From Candidatus Rifleibacteriota bacterium (lineage in GTDB: Bacteria; Muiribacteriota; Ozemobacteria; Ozemobacterales; Ozemobacteraceae): a DNA stretch of 64,000 nucleotides. The position numbers and the translations under genes are program-made. The notes below the pieces were generated by a model. That model had not been told where the DNA came from and did no database searches. It saw nothing but the letters and a program-made list of their open reading frames with translations. Numbering within the stretch: the stretch's first letter is position 1; every line of letters starts with the position of its first letter. Of the stretch, positions 13,776 through 21,720 are shown one piece after another. Location: assembly GCA_012520995.1 (NCBI GenBank), contig JAAYNI010000049.1, positions 1 to 64,000 on the forward strand, written 5' to 3'.

Positions 13776-16373
13776 TTAGGAAAAACTAAAGAAAAGAGAA
13801 TCTTTACGTAAGCCCAGGCTCACTCTCGCAGACTTTTTCTTGAGCTTGCCAAAGAGAATTTCATCTGCAAGCTTTTCGTTAATTTCCGTTTGTATAAGCC
13901 TGCTGAGAGGTCTGGCTCCGAATCTTGGCTCATAGCCCTTTTCAGCCAACCAAGTTACAGCTGCCGGGGAAACTGAGAATGCAATATTTCTTTCTTTAAG
14001 CTTATCTTCGAGTTCCGCGAGGAACTTGCGAACTATATTCTCAACCGACTCGCGTTTGAGAGTATCAAATGTCAAAATTCCGTCAAGTCTGTTTCTGAAC
14101 TCTGGAGAAAATAGCTTTTTTAAAGCTTCCTCGCCCTTCCATCTGACACTGTCGTCATTAGCGGCAAAACCTAAAGGGGGTTTCTCCATCTCGCGTGCTC
14201 CAGCATTGGAAGTCATAATAAGTATGACATTATGGAAGTCGGCTTTTTTGCCCATGTTGTCAGTCAAAATTGCGTAATCCATAATTTGAAGCAATATATT
14301 GAAGATATCCGGATGAGCTTTTTCTATTTCATCAAGCAAAAGCACTGAATAAGGGTGTTTTCTTACAGAATCCGTAAGAGAACCGCCTTGCTCATAACCC
14401 ACATATCCCGGAGGCGCCCCTATAAATCGTGAAACTGCATGTTTTTCCATGTATTCACTCATGTCAAAACGCAAAAAGGAATAACCCATGGCATAGGCCA
14501 TCTGCTTGGCCAATTCTGTTTTGCCCACACCTGTAGGACCTGTAAATAGAAATGAACCCGTAGGTTTATCCGCTCTTCTCAAACCTGCAGCTGAGATTTT
14601 AACGGTCTGAACCAACTTTTCGACAGCCTCATCCTGACCGAAGATTTTGCTTTTAAGATTCTCCTCAAGACTTTTCAACTTCTGCGCTTCATCTTTGGAA
14701 ACCTGTGTCAAAGGCACTCTTGCAACTTTTGCGACAACTTTCTCCACATGTTCGCGCTTAATCTTTTCCCAACGTTTTTCAGCTGCAGCCCCTACCTCAT
14801 CCATAATATCTATAGCTTTGTCAGGAAAGCTGCCTTCATTTATATACTTGGCTGAAAGCTCTACTATGGCATCAAGAGCCTCGGGAGAATATTTAGCCTT
14901 GTGATGCTTTCCATAGGCTTCATGCAAACCATCTAGAATTCGGCGTGTTTCTTCTGAAGCAGGTTCCTGAAGTTCAATTTTTTGGAAGCGTCTTGCCAAA
15001 CCTCTGTCTTTTTCGAATTGCTTGTATTCTTCATAAGTAGTGGTGCCTATACAGCGGACTTTGCCCTCACTTATAACAGGCTTGAGCAAATTTGCAGCAT
15101 CAACACTTGAAGAGTTGCCAGAACCTGCCCCTATTATGGTGTGTATTTCATCGATAAAAAGTATTGCATCAGGGATTTCTTGAATTTTATGTAAAACCGC
15201 CTTCATTCGGGCTTCAAAATCGCCTCTGAACTGGGTGCCAGCCAGCAAACTGCCCACATCCAAGGAATATATAACAGCATTCTCCATATGTTTAGGTGCT
15301 TTTTTAGCTTCTATAAGTTGAGCTATGCCTTCAACTATGGCTGTTTTACCTGTACCTGGCTCTCCTACAAAGACCACATTATGCTTTTTACGTCTCTTTA
15401 AAGCCAAGAAGGCTAGTTCCAATTCTCTTTCTCTGCCAATTAAAGGATCCAATATGCCTTTTTGAGCTTTTTCGTTCAAATTTTCCGTAAAAGCGCCAAG
15501 AGGGTCTCTAAGAGCTTCATTCATCCCAGGTCTTTCCGGATCTTGAAAGAAAAGGGGTATATCTCCTGAATCAGGCATATCTGCTGAATTAGGCGGAAAT
15601 GGCATTCCAGGAAGCCCCGGTATATTTGGCAACCCTGGTATTCCAGGCATTCCAGGCAGAAGAAAGGCACCGTGAAAGACGAATGGCGACTTTTTCCCAG
15701 AATCATTATCAGAATGAAGGTTATTATCATTGTACAGACTTTTCAATTCTTCATCACTGAACATTTCAAGAACTGTTCCAAGTTTATGTTCCAACTCATC
15801 ATTATGAGGTTTAGACTTTGTCTTGGGAGTTTTAGCCGGAGTTTTTTTAGTCTTTCCCTTTGACTGCTTATTGGAATCCTTCAAGTATTTTAATGACTCT
15901 GAACGGCGTTCTTCATCAAAGTCTGCAAGAAGAACATTGCTGCCGCCTCCATCTATGATTCCTCTGATTTTTTCAAGAAGCGGAACAACATGCTCGGGCT
16001 CCATTCCGTTCTTTCGCAACAAATAGTTTGTATAGAGCCTTTCATCTTTGCACATTTCATAAAGCAAAGTGAGATATGTGTAGGCGTAATCTCCATCGTC
16101 ATCGGCTGGCGATAAAAATATTTTTTTCATCAGAGAAGTTATTTCAAAAGTGCCGCCGCTCTCTTTCAGAATTGGATAGCCATCCTCAAAATAGTCCTGC
16201 AAATCATCCAGCAACTGCTCTGTGTTTATACCTATTTTATCAAAAAATGCTCTTACCGGCCCCTCATTCATAAGCTTAAAAAGCAGATGCTCTGTACTTA
16301 CGAAAGCGTGACCATAAGAAGTCGCCACCTCTGTAGCTTCCAGAATCAAATACTGAAGCAGTCGGTTATTCAT
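13776..16373 (-). CDS. clpA: ATP-dependent Clp protease ATP-binding subunit ClpA
   Basis: The start is set at ATG 16373 (MNNRLLQYLILEATEVATSY), where the Clp N-domain begins and where it overlaps the clpS stop by eight bases; the track ORF runs 36 codons further into clpS. The 865-aa protein has the N-domain, AAA-1 (Walker A GEPGTGKTA near residue 336) and AAA-2 (GPTGVGKTELA near 611) with the Clp C-terminal domain. It unfolds substrates for ClpP. Oddly, the linker between N-domain and AAA-1 is long and carries a Lys/Thr/Pro-rich stretch and a collagen-like PGMPGIPGLP repeat. ClpP is not in the window. Confidence 0.93.
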   Translation of the reverse strand: MNNRLLQYLILEATEVATSYGHAFVSTEHLLFKLMNEGPVRAFFDKIGINTEQLLDDLQDYFEDGYPILKESGGTFEITSLMKKIFLSPADDDGDYAYTYLTLLYEMCKDERLYTNYLLRKNGMEPEHVVPLLEKIRGIIDGGGSNVLLADFDEERRSESLKYLKDSNKQSKGKTKKTPAKTPKTKSKPHNDELEHKLGTVLEMFSDEELKSLYNDNNLHSDNDSGKKSPFVFHGAFLLPGMPGIPGLPNIPGLPGMPFPPNSADMPDSGDIPLFFQDPERPGMNEALRDPLGAFTENLNEKAQKGILDPLIGRERELELAFLALKRRKKHNVVFVGEPGTGKTAIVEGIAQLIEAKKAPKHMENAVIYSLDVGSLLAGTQFRGDFEARMKAVLHKIQEIPDAILFIDEIHTIIGAGSGNSSSVDAANLLKPVISEGKVRCIGTTTYEEYKQFEKDRGLARRFQKIELQEPASEETRRILDGLHEAYGKHHKAKYSPEALDAIVELSAKYINEGSFPDKAIDIMDEVGAAAEKRWEKIKREHVEKVVAKVARVPLTQVSKDEAQKLKSLEENLKSKIFGQDEAVEKLVQTVKISAAGLRRADKPTGSFLFTGPTGVGKTELAKQMAYAMGYSFLRFDMSEYMEKHAVSRFIGAPPGYVGYEQGGSLTDSVRKHPYSVLLLDEIEKAHPDIFNILLQIMDYAILTDNMGKKADFHNVILIMTSNAGAREMEKPPLGFAANDDSVRWKGEEALKKLFSPEFRNRLDGILTFDTLKRESVENIVRKFLAELEDKLKERNIAFSVSPAAVTWLAEKGYEPRFGARPLSRLIQTEINEKLADEILFGKLKKKSARVSLGLRKDSLFFSFS

Positions 16374-16695
16374 TAGAGGTCTCCAAGGTGATTTTAAGAG
16401 GAATCTTCTTGTTTTTTGCAGCTTCCTCAGCCAAACGGTGCTTGGTATCCGCCAGTTCAAAGTAATTCTCGTAAAGCACAAATTTGACGCCAGTTCCAGC
16501 TCCTTTTAAAAAGGCTGCCGCTTCAGTTCCTTCAAATCCGAAATGGTCGCATAAGAGATCATACAAAAACAGAATTTGATCAGGGTTCTTTTCTGGGTGA
16601 GCTACGACAGAAAATTTCCGAGGAAATGGAATCTGCTGTTTTTGTCCGCGCTTGGGAGCAGTTTTTTTCGAATCTGAAACTTTGGATTTAGGCAT
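16366..16695 (-). CDS. clpS: ClpS-like adaptor
   Basis: This 109-aa protein has a basic N-terminus of about 25 aa (MPKSKVSDSKKTAPKRGQKQ). A domain follows with RKFSVVAHPEKNPDQILFLY, an alpha segment and GTGVKFVLYENYFELADTKH, ending in KIPLKITLE. Pattern, size and the eight-base overlap with clpA identify ClpS, the N-degron adaptor. The core is divergent: the usual DD..T..FV segment is not obvious, so substrate choice may differ. AAGGAG lies ten bases before the ATG. Confidence 0.75.
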   Translation of the reverse strand: MPKSKVSDSKKTAPKRGQKQQIPFPRKFSVVAHPEKNPDQILFLYDLLCDHFGFEGTEAAAFLKGAGTGVKFVLYENYFELADTKHRLAEEAAKNKKIPLKITLETSNE

Positions 16696-16822
16696 CTGAG
16701 AGATACTCCTTGTCGCCCAAAAGACAGGGAAAAATTATAACTTGGGCACAAATTTCGTCAGGAATGATTATGACATATTCAGCAAGCTAATTCAAGACCT
16801 ACTAAAAGAACAGGCATCACTC

Positions 16823-17020
16823 TAGTGCTTTGTTGCAGCTAATACTTCTCTGCTTGATGACAAGCAAGACAACAAATTATTCATGGTTATTTGATGCAAC
16901 AATCGCACTAGAGGGAGTAGGGCGTAGGGGGGTAGAGGGTAGTGAAATACTTTTCAACTCGCATTACAGCCAACGACTGCTTTAAGATATTATTAAATGG
17001 TTAAAACTTTAAGATAAAAA
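16823..17020 (+). repeat. Composite repeat: inverted-repeat module + G-quadruplex tract + tail
   Basis: The module 16823-16910 begins TAGTGCTTTGTTGCAGCTAA and ends TTGATGCAACAATCGCACTA, making TA-flanked GTGC...GCAC ends. The tract 16913-16939 has four G-runs (GGGAGTAGGGCGTAGGGGGG then TAGAGGG). A diverged tail (CATTACAGCCAACGACTGC, TTTAAGATATTATTAA) follows. This accounts for most of the 373-base gap 16696-17069, in which no gene is seen. Confidence 0.8.
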
Positions 17021-17069
17021 AACAGAGAACCAAAGCATAAAATAAATTCTTCTTCTCCAAGAGAAAGAT

Positions 17070-18053
17070 TTAATTACAACAGTTCAGCACTTCAGCAATT
17101 TGCTTTGCAATAAGCTGCAACACATCTACCACCACAGAATTTCCGAGCTGTTTATAAGCTTGATTGTCACTTGGATGTAATTTGTAGCTGTCCGGAAATC
17201 CCATAAGCCTTGCACATTCACGAGGATGAAGCTTTCTGGTTTTGCCATCTATCAGGTAACCGCCTGTTTTAGAAAAAACGCCTCCGCCATAGGCCGAGAG
17301 GGTTACAGCAATACCTTTCGGCGAATAAATTCTTTCGCCTTGCCCGCCCTTACCTACCGTTCCCACGCGTATTGTTGAGCGGGAATTGCGAGTCACTGAA
17401 GCCTTATCATTTAACACTAGGTCATCTCGTTCAACAATGAGGCTTTTCACCTCATCGTTTGGCAATAAAAAATCTTCCAAGTATCTGTTTAATTCAAAGG
17501 GTTCAGGAAAAGAAAAGGTTCCTATTTTAAGATCTTTGCTAAAGCAGACCATATATATGCGTTCCCTTTTCTGTGGAATGCCGTAATTCAGAGAACTTAG
17601 CACAGCGCTGTCGAAGCTGTATTCTAATTCAATAAATGTATTTTTTACAATTTCCAATGTATTGCCATTATCGTGAGCAGCGAAGTTTTTAACATTTTCT
17701 AAAAAAACGACAGAAGGCCTTTTTTCTTTTACAATTCTTGCCACATCAAAGAACAGGGTACCTCTGCTGTCATCAAAACCTTTCTGTTTACCGCTGATTG
17801 AAAAGGCTTGGCAGGGAAAGCCGGCACATAAAATATCGTGGACGGGAATATCTTTTTCATCTACTTGAGTTATATCGCCATCAGGCATATCGCCAAAATT
17901 TATGCGGTATGTTTGCTGAGCATGCCTATCCCATTCGCTGGAGTAAACGCATTTTGCTCCGAAAGATTCGAGCGCAAGCCTGAATCCGCCCATCCCGGCA
18001 AATAAATCTATAAAGGTATATCCTCTTAATGTTTTGTCTTTTATTTCAATCAT
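17070..18053 (-). CDS. DNA (cytosine-5-)-methyltransferase
   Basis: This Dcm-type C5 methyltransferase of 327 aa starts at ATG 18053 (the TTG at 18080 is less likely). It has motif I FIDLFAGMGGFRLAL, motif IV GFPCQAFSISGKQKGF with the catalytic Cys, motif VI ENVKNF, motif VIII QKRERIYMV, and motifs IX/X GFPDSYKLHPSDNQAYKQLG NSVV-like. The target-recognition stretch is about residues 190-255. No restriction endonuclease is seen nearby, so it appears to be an orphan or solitary methylase. The target sequence cannot be read from this. Confidence 0.92.
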   Translation of the reverse strand: MIEIKDKTLRGYTFIDLFAGMGGFRLALESFGAKCVYSSEWDRHAQQTYRINFGDMPDGDITQVDEKDIPVHDILCAGFPCQAFSISGKQKGFDDSRGTLFFDVARIVKEKRPSVVFLENVKNFAAHDNGNTLEIVKNTFIELEYSFDSAVLSSLNYGIPQKRERIYMVCFSKDLKIGTFSFPEPFELNRYLEDFLLPNDEVKSLIVERDDLVLNDKASVTRNSRSTIRVGTVGKGGQGERIYSPKGIAVTLSAYGGGVFSKTGGYLIDGKTRKLHPRECARLMGFPDSYKLHPSDNQAYKQLGNSVVVDVLQLIAKQIAEVLNCCN

Positions 18054-18210
18054 GTTTTCTTCTAACTTTTTCAGATTCAAGTGCTTTAATTTTTACACTC
18101 TGCATTTTACAATTTATACTACTTTAAAATTTATACTTTATTTTTAAATTTCTCGACCTTTGCTATCAGATTAAAATCCTTATATAAGAAACTTGAGAGG
18201 AGATAGTGAA

Positions 18211-18573
18211 ATGGAGCTTATACTTGAAGAAGAATCTATATCAGCCAATAGCATGAAGAATTGCCATAAAATCATGCTGGATATTTTCGGTGACGATGTC
18301 AGACTTGTTAAATATTGGGGTCCAGTCCAAATGAACGTATTTTATCTGGAATATCATTACTCTCCCTGTGATTACAAAATAATACTGGAATGTGAACGCG
18401 GATTCATTGTTATAAAAGTGCAAAATACTGATGGAGATGTTTTCCGCCCATCAATGCTATTCCCTGAAGCAAAACATTTTCATTATGCTGCCGTTGAAAA
18501 AGATGTTTTGCAGCTGACAGAATTAACCCGCAAAGCCATAAAAGAAAATCTGATTATTTTCGAACCGGCTTGA
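18211..18573 (+). CDS. Hypothetical protein, 120 aa
   Basis: AGGAG eight bases upstream selects ATG 18211 (MELILEEESISANSMKNCHK) rather than the track start. The protein has no signal peptide or membrane segment. It appears alpha/beta with a run of strands (VFYLEYHYSPCDYKIILECE, GFIVIKVQNTDGDVF). It is divergent from the methyltransferase and 39 bases upstream of the glycosylase gene. The family is not recognised. Confidence 0.65.
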   Translation: MELILEEESISANSMKNCHKIMLDIFGDDVRLVKYWGPVQMNVFYLEYHYSPCDYKIILECERGFIVIKVQNTDGDVFRPSMLFPEAKHFHYAAVEKDVLQLTELTRKAIKENLIIFEPA

Positions 18574-18612
18574 ACAACGAAATACAAAGAATCTAGGACA
18601 AGTAAAGACTTT

Positions 18613-19245
18613 TTGAAATTAGAAAAAATCTATCAAATATTATTTAAAAAGTATGGCGATCTTCACTGGTGGCCTGCAGACACCCCTTTTGAAGTCATCA
18701 TCGGAGCGATTCTCACGCAAAACACCGCCTGGACGAATGTAGAAAAGGCTCTTGAACGTTTTGAGGGAAATTTGTCGCCAGAACGCGTTTTGAACATGCC
18801 CTTGGAAGAACTTCAAGAAATAATCCGTCCGTCAGGCTTTTACAAACAAAAATCTCAATATCTCAAAGCCGTAACCGAATGGTTTGCCGGCTATGACTGT
18901 GAGATAAATGAGATAAAAAGCCGCCCGCTAACAGATATACGTTCAGAGCTTTTAAAAGTAAAAGGCATCGGCAATGAAACAGCTGATTCTATTATCCTCT
19001 ACGCTCTAGAGTTGCCAAGTTTCGTCATAGACGCTTATACCATGCGCCTATTCAAACGCATTCCAGTAGATGCGGGAACAACTTACATGGAAGCCAAAAA
19101 CTTCTGCGAAAGAGAACTGCCTCGCGATGCACAACTCTACAAAAATTTTCACGCCCTGATTGTTCAAAACGCCAAGGAGCATTGCAGGAAGAAAGCTCTC
19201 TGCACAGCTTGCCCGTTAGAGCAAGTTTGCCAAAAGCTTTTCTAA
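18613..19245 (+). CDS. HhH-GPD DNA glycosylase, MagIII/endonuclease III-like
   Basis: This 210-aa HhH-GPD protein has substrate-binding N-terminal helices (FEVIIGAILTQNTAWTNVEK), a helix-hairpin-helix VKGIGNETADSIILYA, a catalytic Asp region FVIDAYTMRLFKR and a C-terminal four-cysteine cluster (CRKKALCTACPLEQVC). In endonuclease III a Lys follows the hairpin for lyase action; here that place is Glu (GNETA), which argues for a monofunctional glycosylase such as H. pylori MagIII (3-methyladenine). Start TTG 18613 is tentative. It probably removes alkylated bases. Confidence 0.82.
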   Translation: MKLEKIYQILFKKYGDLHWWPADTPFEVIIGAILTQNTAWTNVEKALERFEGNLSPERVLNMPLEELQEIIRPSGFYKQKSQYLKAVTEWFAGYDCEINEIKSRPLTDIRSELLKVKGIGNETADSIILYALELPSFVIDAYTMRLFKRIPVDAGTTYMEAKNFCERELPRDAQLYKNFHALIVQNAKEHCRKKALCTACPLEQVCQKLF

Positions 19246-19249
19246 AACA

Positions 19250-19385
19250 TTTCCAAACCGCGAAACACACTGGATTTTTAAGCTTCGCTTAAAAACCAGT
19301 GGCGAGTGGGATTGTTTCGAATCCAGCCACTGAGTTGAATAATGCTGGTACAGGGCACTGGCAATAGCTTCTAACTGTCAGCGAC
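19250..19385 (+). repeat. Composite repeat with hairpin module
   Basis: CGAAACACACTGG leads into a hairpin (TTTTTAAGC-TTC-GCTTAAAAA), then CCAGTGGCGAGTGGG and a diverged tail (ATTGTTTCGAATCC). The hairpin-before-tract arrangement also occurs at about 29375 and, in reverse, at 55625. Confidence 0.6.
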
Positions 19386-19392
19386 AAGCAAT

Positions 19393-19427
19393 TTGACACC
19401 ATAGTATCAAAATGATATTATCTATAT
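19393..19427 (+). promoter_or_regulatory. hicAB promoter with internal operator; leaderless start
   Basis: TTGACA (19393-19398) and TATTAT (19416-19421) are spaced 17 bases. A dyad, ATAGTATCA-AAA-TGATATTAT (19401-19421), fills the spacer and -10, a plausible HicB operator. The hicA ATG begins six bases after the -10, so the transcript should start at or within a base or two of the start codon. No ribosome site is present. Confidence 0.75.
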
Positions 19428-19637
19428 ATGCCGCCTAAAATTCGTGAACTCATTAAAATTTTAAAGGAAAATGATTTTGTTGATCGCGGCGGCAAAGGGA
19501 GCCATCGCAATTTTTTGCATCCTTCCGGAGCAAAAATTACAATTTCAGGCAATCTTGGCGATGATGCTAAACCTTATCAAGAAAAGGAAGTAAACAAAGT
19601 TGTCAGAGAGGTTCAGGAAAGTGAACAAAAGCGATAA
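19428..19637 (+). CDS. hicA: HicA mRNA interferase toxin
   Basis: This 69-aa HicA/YcfA-type dsRBD-fold toxin has an N-terminal helix KIRELIKILKENDF, a loop DRGGKGSHRNFLHPSG with the conserved catalytic His in GSHRNF, and a C-terminal segment ISGNLGDDAKPYQEKEVNKV. It cleaves mRNA when free. It overlaps hicB by 17 bases and appears leaderless. Confidence 0.92.
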   Translation: MPPKIRELIKILKENDFVDRGGKGSHRNFLHPSGAKITISGNLGDDAKPYQEKEVNKVVREVQESEQKR

Positions 19638-19971
19638 ATATCTGAAAATTGTTGAATGGTCTGATGAAGACAATTGCTATATCGGGTCTGTCCCAGGTTT
19701 TTTAGGACCATGTTGCCATGGCGACAATGAGTTAGATGTTTACAAACAGCTTTGCCAAATTCTGGATGAATGGCTGGAAATTCATGATAAAGAGCAAATT
19801 CCTTTGCCTGAAGCAACATTAAATAAAATTTTTTCAGGCAAATTTGTTCTAAGAATAGACAAAGATCTGCATAAACTATTGGCAATCAGAGCCTTACAAT
19901 CAAATTTAAGCCTTAATCAATTGTGCGAAAATATATTGAAAGACTCAATTCTGGACAAAAAACCCGCCTGA
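19621..19971 (+). CDS. hicB: HicB antitoxin
   Basis: GTG 19621 (MNKSDKYLKIVEWSDEDNCY) is preceded by AGAGAGG/GGAAA and gives 116 aa. The N-terminal half is the degenerate RNase-H fold of HicB (YIGSVPGFLGPCCHGDNE). The C-terminal half has a ribbon-helix-helix/Arc-like tail (GKFVLRIDKDLHKLLAIRAL, NLSLNQLCENILKDS) for DNA binding. It should neutralise HicA and repress the promoter through the dyad upstream. Confidence 0.9.
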   Translation: MNKSDKYLKIVEWSDEDNCYIGSVPGFLGPCCHGDNELDVYKQLCQILDEWLEIHDKEQIPLPEATLNKIFSGKFVLRIDKDLHKLLAIRALQSNLSLNQLCENILKDSILDKKPA

Positions 19972-20032
19972 CAAATATAAAGACCAAGAACCTTTTTTGG
20001 GTCCGGATCACACAGAGCAATAAACAGAACTG

Positions 20033-20088
20033 CTTATTTTCAGAATTTGCTAAATCTCGTTCGTGTCATTCAAAATTATATTAAGCAT
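20033..20088. repeat. Direct repeat at 3' end of PIN gene, copy 1
   Basis: CTTATTTTCAGAATTTGC through TTAAGCAT covers the last 13 codons of the PIN toxin plus flanking DNA. It is nearly identical to 21721-21775, with a handful of differences. Confidence 0.85.
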
Positions 20089-20472
20089 TTCCCTTGGGGT
20101 AACTATATAAGGAGTCTGCGGAAAATGCTTGATATTTCCTGTCACTAAGTAGGCTTCATTCTGTTTTCTGTCGCTCATAAGTATTTGATAGAAAACAAGA
20201 TCGTCAGGATCAGGCAAATTTATTCTTAAGGGCTCTTCTTCTATAAAAACTGAATAACAGCGAAATTCGTCTATGATATCTTTCACAATCTCTGAGGCAA
20301 GACGAAACTTTGGACGTAAAAGCACTTCCTCATATTCTGTTAGAATTTTATCATTCAGCAAAGGGATAATTATATTATTAAATGCCAAGTCAACAATGCT
20401 TCCTGGTACAGAGTCGCGTTTTATGACTGCTGAAACCAGAACATTGGTATCAATGACAGCTCGGTATTTCAA
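20050..20472 (-). CDS. PIN-domain toxin (COG1569-like)
   Basis: This 140-aa PIN ribonuclease fold has VIDTNVLVSAVIKRD (first acidic site), a central Glu-containing helix KILTEYEEVLLRPKF, NLPDPDDLVFYQ and a final Asn/Asp region YLVTGNIKHF. It reads as the putative toxin component of the COG1569 group. The start is TTG 20472, overlapping the antitoxin stop by four bases (TTGA). The antitoxin is encoded just upstream. The RNA target is unknown. Confidence 0.88.
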   Translation of the reverse strand: MKYRAVIDTNVLVSAVIKRDSVPGSIVDLAFNNIIIPLLNDKILTEYEEVLLRPKFRLASEIVKDIIDEFRCYSVFIEEEPLRINLPDPDDLVFYQILMSDRKQNEAYLVTGNIKHFPQTPYIVTPREMLNIILNDTNEI

Positions 20473-20759
20473 GAACCAGCCTGCTTTCTGGCCGCAGTAA
20501 TTTCTGCGTTAATTTCATCCAAGGTCATTTCCGATATGCCCTCTTCTTCTGCAATCAGACTTGCTCTTTTAAGAGCTTCGATACCTTTATTGCCAGAAGC
20601 ATCCAGTTTCATACTGAAAGGAACGCCTTTTTCTTTAACAAGGCGTGTAATACACATTCTCAAATAAGTCGGCAAATCTATTCCCAAACGTTCGCATATT
20701 CTGATCGCTTCCAAACGCTCTGTTTCATCCGCACGAAATTGCACAAAAGCTTTCGCCAT
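20469..20759 (-). CDS. RelB/DinJ-type antitoxin
   Basis: This 96-aa protein has an N-terminal ribbon-helix-helix DNA-binding region (AFVQFRADETERLEAIRICE, RLGIDLPTYLRMCITRLV) matching RelB/DinJ. A helical C-terminus (EMTLDEINAEITAARKQ) should wrap the toxin. GGAGG is nine bases before the ATG. It pairs with a PIN toxin rather than the more usual RelE type, a partner swap known among TA modules. Confidence 0.85.
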   Translation of the reverse strand: MAKAFVQFRADETERLEAIRICERLGIDLPTYLRMCITRLVKEKGVPFSMKLDASGNKGIEALKRASLIAEEEGISEMTLDEINAEITAARKQAGS

Positions 20760-20829
20760 AATGAGTGACCTCCAAGAGATTCTTCTTTCATTTTACTTAA
20801 AAAATCATAAGTCATCAATTGATTTTTAT

Positions 20830-20950
20830 TCAGCCACGAAACACACCGTAAGAGGCAATGACGTGTGGCGTGTGGCGGGTGGCGAGTGGAATTGGTTAGA
20901 ACTAAATTGCTGAAACTGATAACTGTTTAGTAAGTCATAATAAATGACTG
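20830..20950 (+). repeat. Composite repeat: ACACA module + GTGGCG tract + conserved tail
   Basis: CCACGAAACACACC is followed by GTGTGGCGTGTGGCGGGTGG, CGAGTGGAATTGGTTAG and AAATTGCTGAAACTGATAAC. The gap 20760-21161 between the divergent RelB and CHP02574 genes contains this repeat and the downstream promoter, with no further gene. Confidence 0.75.
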
Positions 20951-21110
20951 TAATCTTAATTTTACACAGAAACATCCATTTTTACATTTTACACTATCCA
21001 TGTTTCATTATTTAGAATTCGCAGATGACGCAGATAAGCACAGATTTTTCTTTAATTCTCTAGTTTTCTCTTTATTTATCTTGTCTAAATTTATTAAGAA
21101 GGACACGAAA

Positions 21111-21139
21111 TTGCTCAATAAGAAAATCTGAGGTACAAT
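21111..21139 (+). promoter_or_regulatory. Promoter of the CHP02574-ParE module
   Basis: TTGCTC (21111-21116) and TACAAT (21134-21139) have 17-base spacing. AAGGAG then lies six bases before the ATG at 21162. Confidence 0.6.
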
Positions 21140-21161
21140 TAGGCAAGTTAAGGAGACTCAT

Positions 21162-21395
21162 ATGACAGAAGCAACTGCCAAGTTGGCTGACAAATTACTT
21201 TCTTTGCCATGCGAAGAACGGATTTACCTGGTCGACAAACTTTTAAAAAGTCTAAATGCACCCAGTAAGGAAGAAATTGCCAAAGCATGGGCGGAAGAAT
21301 CAGAACGAAGAATTGATGAGATTGAATCTGGAAAAGCACAGACAATCCCAGGCGAACAGGTTTTCCGAGATATTAGAAAGCAACTCAAAAAGTGA
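21162..21395 (+). CDS. Addiction module antitoxin, CHP02574 family
   Basis: The 77-aa sequence (ATAKLADKLLSLPCEERIYL, VDKLLKSLNAP, then AWAEESERRIDEIESGK) is the standard pattern of the putative addiction module component family TIGR02574. The tail IPGEQVFRDIRKQLKK binds the toxin. It has a strong ribosome site (AAGGAG). Its last four bases overlap the toxin start (GTGA). Confidence 0.88.
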   Translation: MTEATAKLADKLLSLPCEERIYLVDKLLKSLNAPSKEEIAKAWAEESERRIDEIESGKAQTIPGEQVFRDIRKQLKK

Positions 21396-21691
21396 ACTTT
21401 GATTTTCATAAATCTGCATCTGAAGAATTAAGCAACGCTGTTAATTATTATGAAGAATGTGAACCTGGTCTAGGTAACGATTTTTTAGAAGAAGTCTACG
21501 CAGCAATAAAACGAATTCTAGCTTATCCAGAAGCTTGGACCAAATTCTCTTCAAGGACTCGCCGTTGCTTAGTGCATCGATTCCCTTTCAGCATTATTTA
21601 CCTTGTGAAAGAAAACGAAATTATAATAATTGCCATCGCTCATTCTCACCAGAAACCTAATTATTGGAAACAACGACTCTCAGAAGATTAG
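21392..21691 (+). CDS. ParE/RelE family toxin
   Basis: This 99-aa protein starts at GTG 21392, coupled to the antitoxin. The fold pattern is classic: DFHKSASEELSNAVNYYEE, LGNDFLEEVYAAIKRILAYP, then RTRRCLVHRFPFSIIYLVKE and the final AHSHQKPNYWKQR. In the family the C-terminal basic and aromatic residues decide between gyrase and ribosome targets; I cannot separate these here. Confidence 0.9.
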   Translation: MNFDFHKSASEELSNAVNYYEECEPGLGNDFLEEVYAAIKRILAYPEAWTKFSSRTRRCLVHRFPFSIIYLVKENEIIIIAIAHSHQKPNYWKQRLSED

Positions 21692-21720
21692 GAAAAAGAG
21701 TTCGATTTGTTTTAGAAGTT

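Noticed and set aside
13776-16481. ClpA start at 16481 as in the track
   Set aside because: The first 36 codons lie in clpS and do not resemble a Clp N-domain; ATG 16373 with the eight-base overlap fits the family.
16913-16939. GTAGGG tracts as telomere-like or CRISPR elements
   Set aside because: They are short, irregular and always inside the composite repeat; there is no array or chromosome end.
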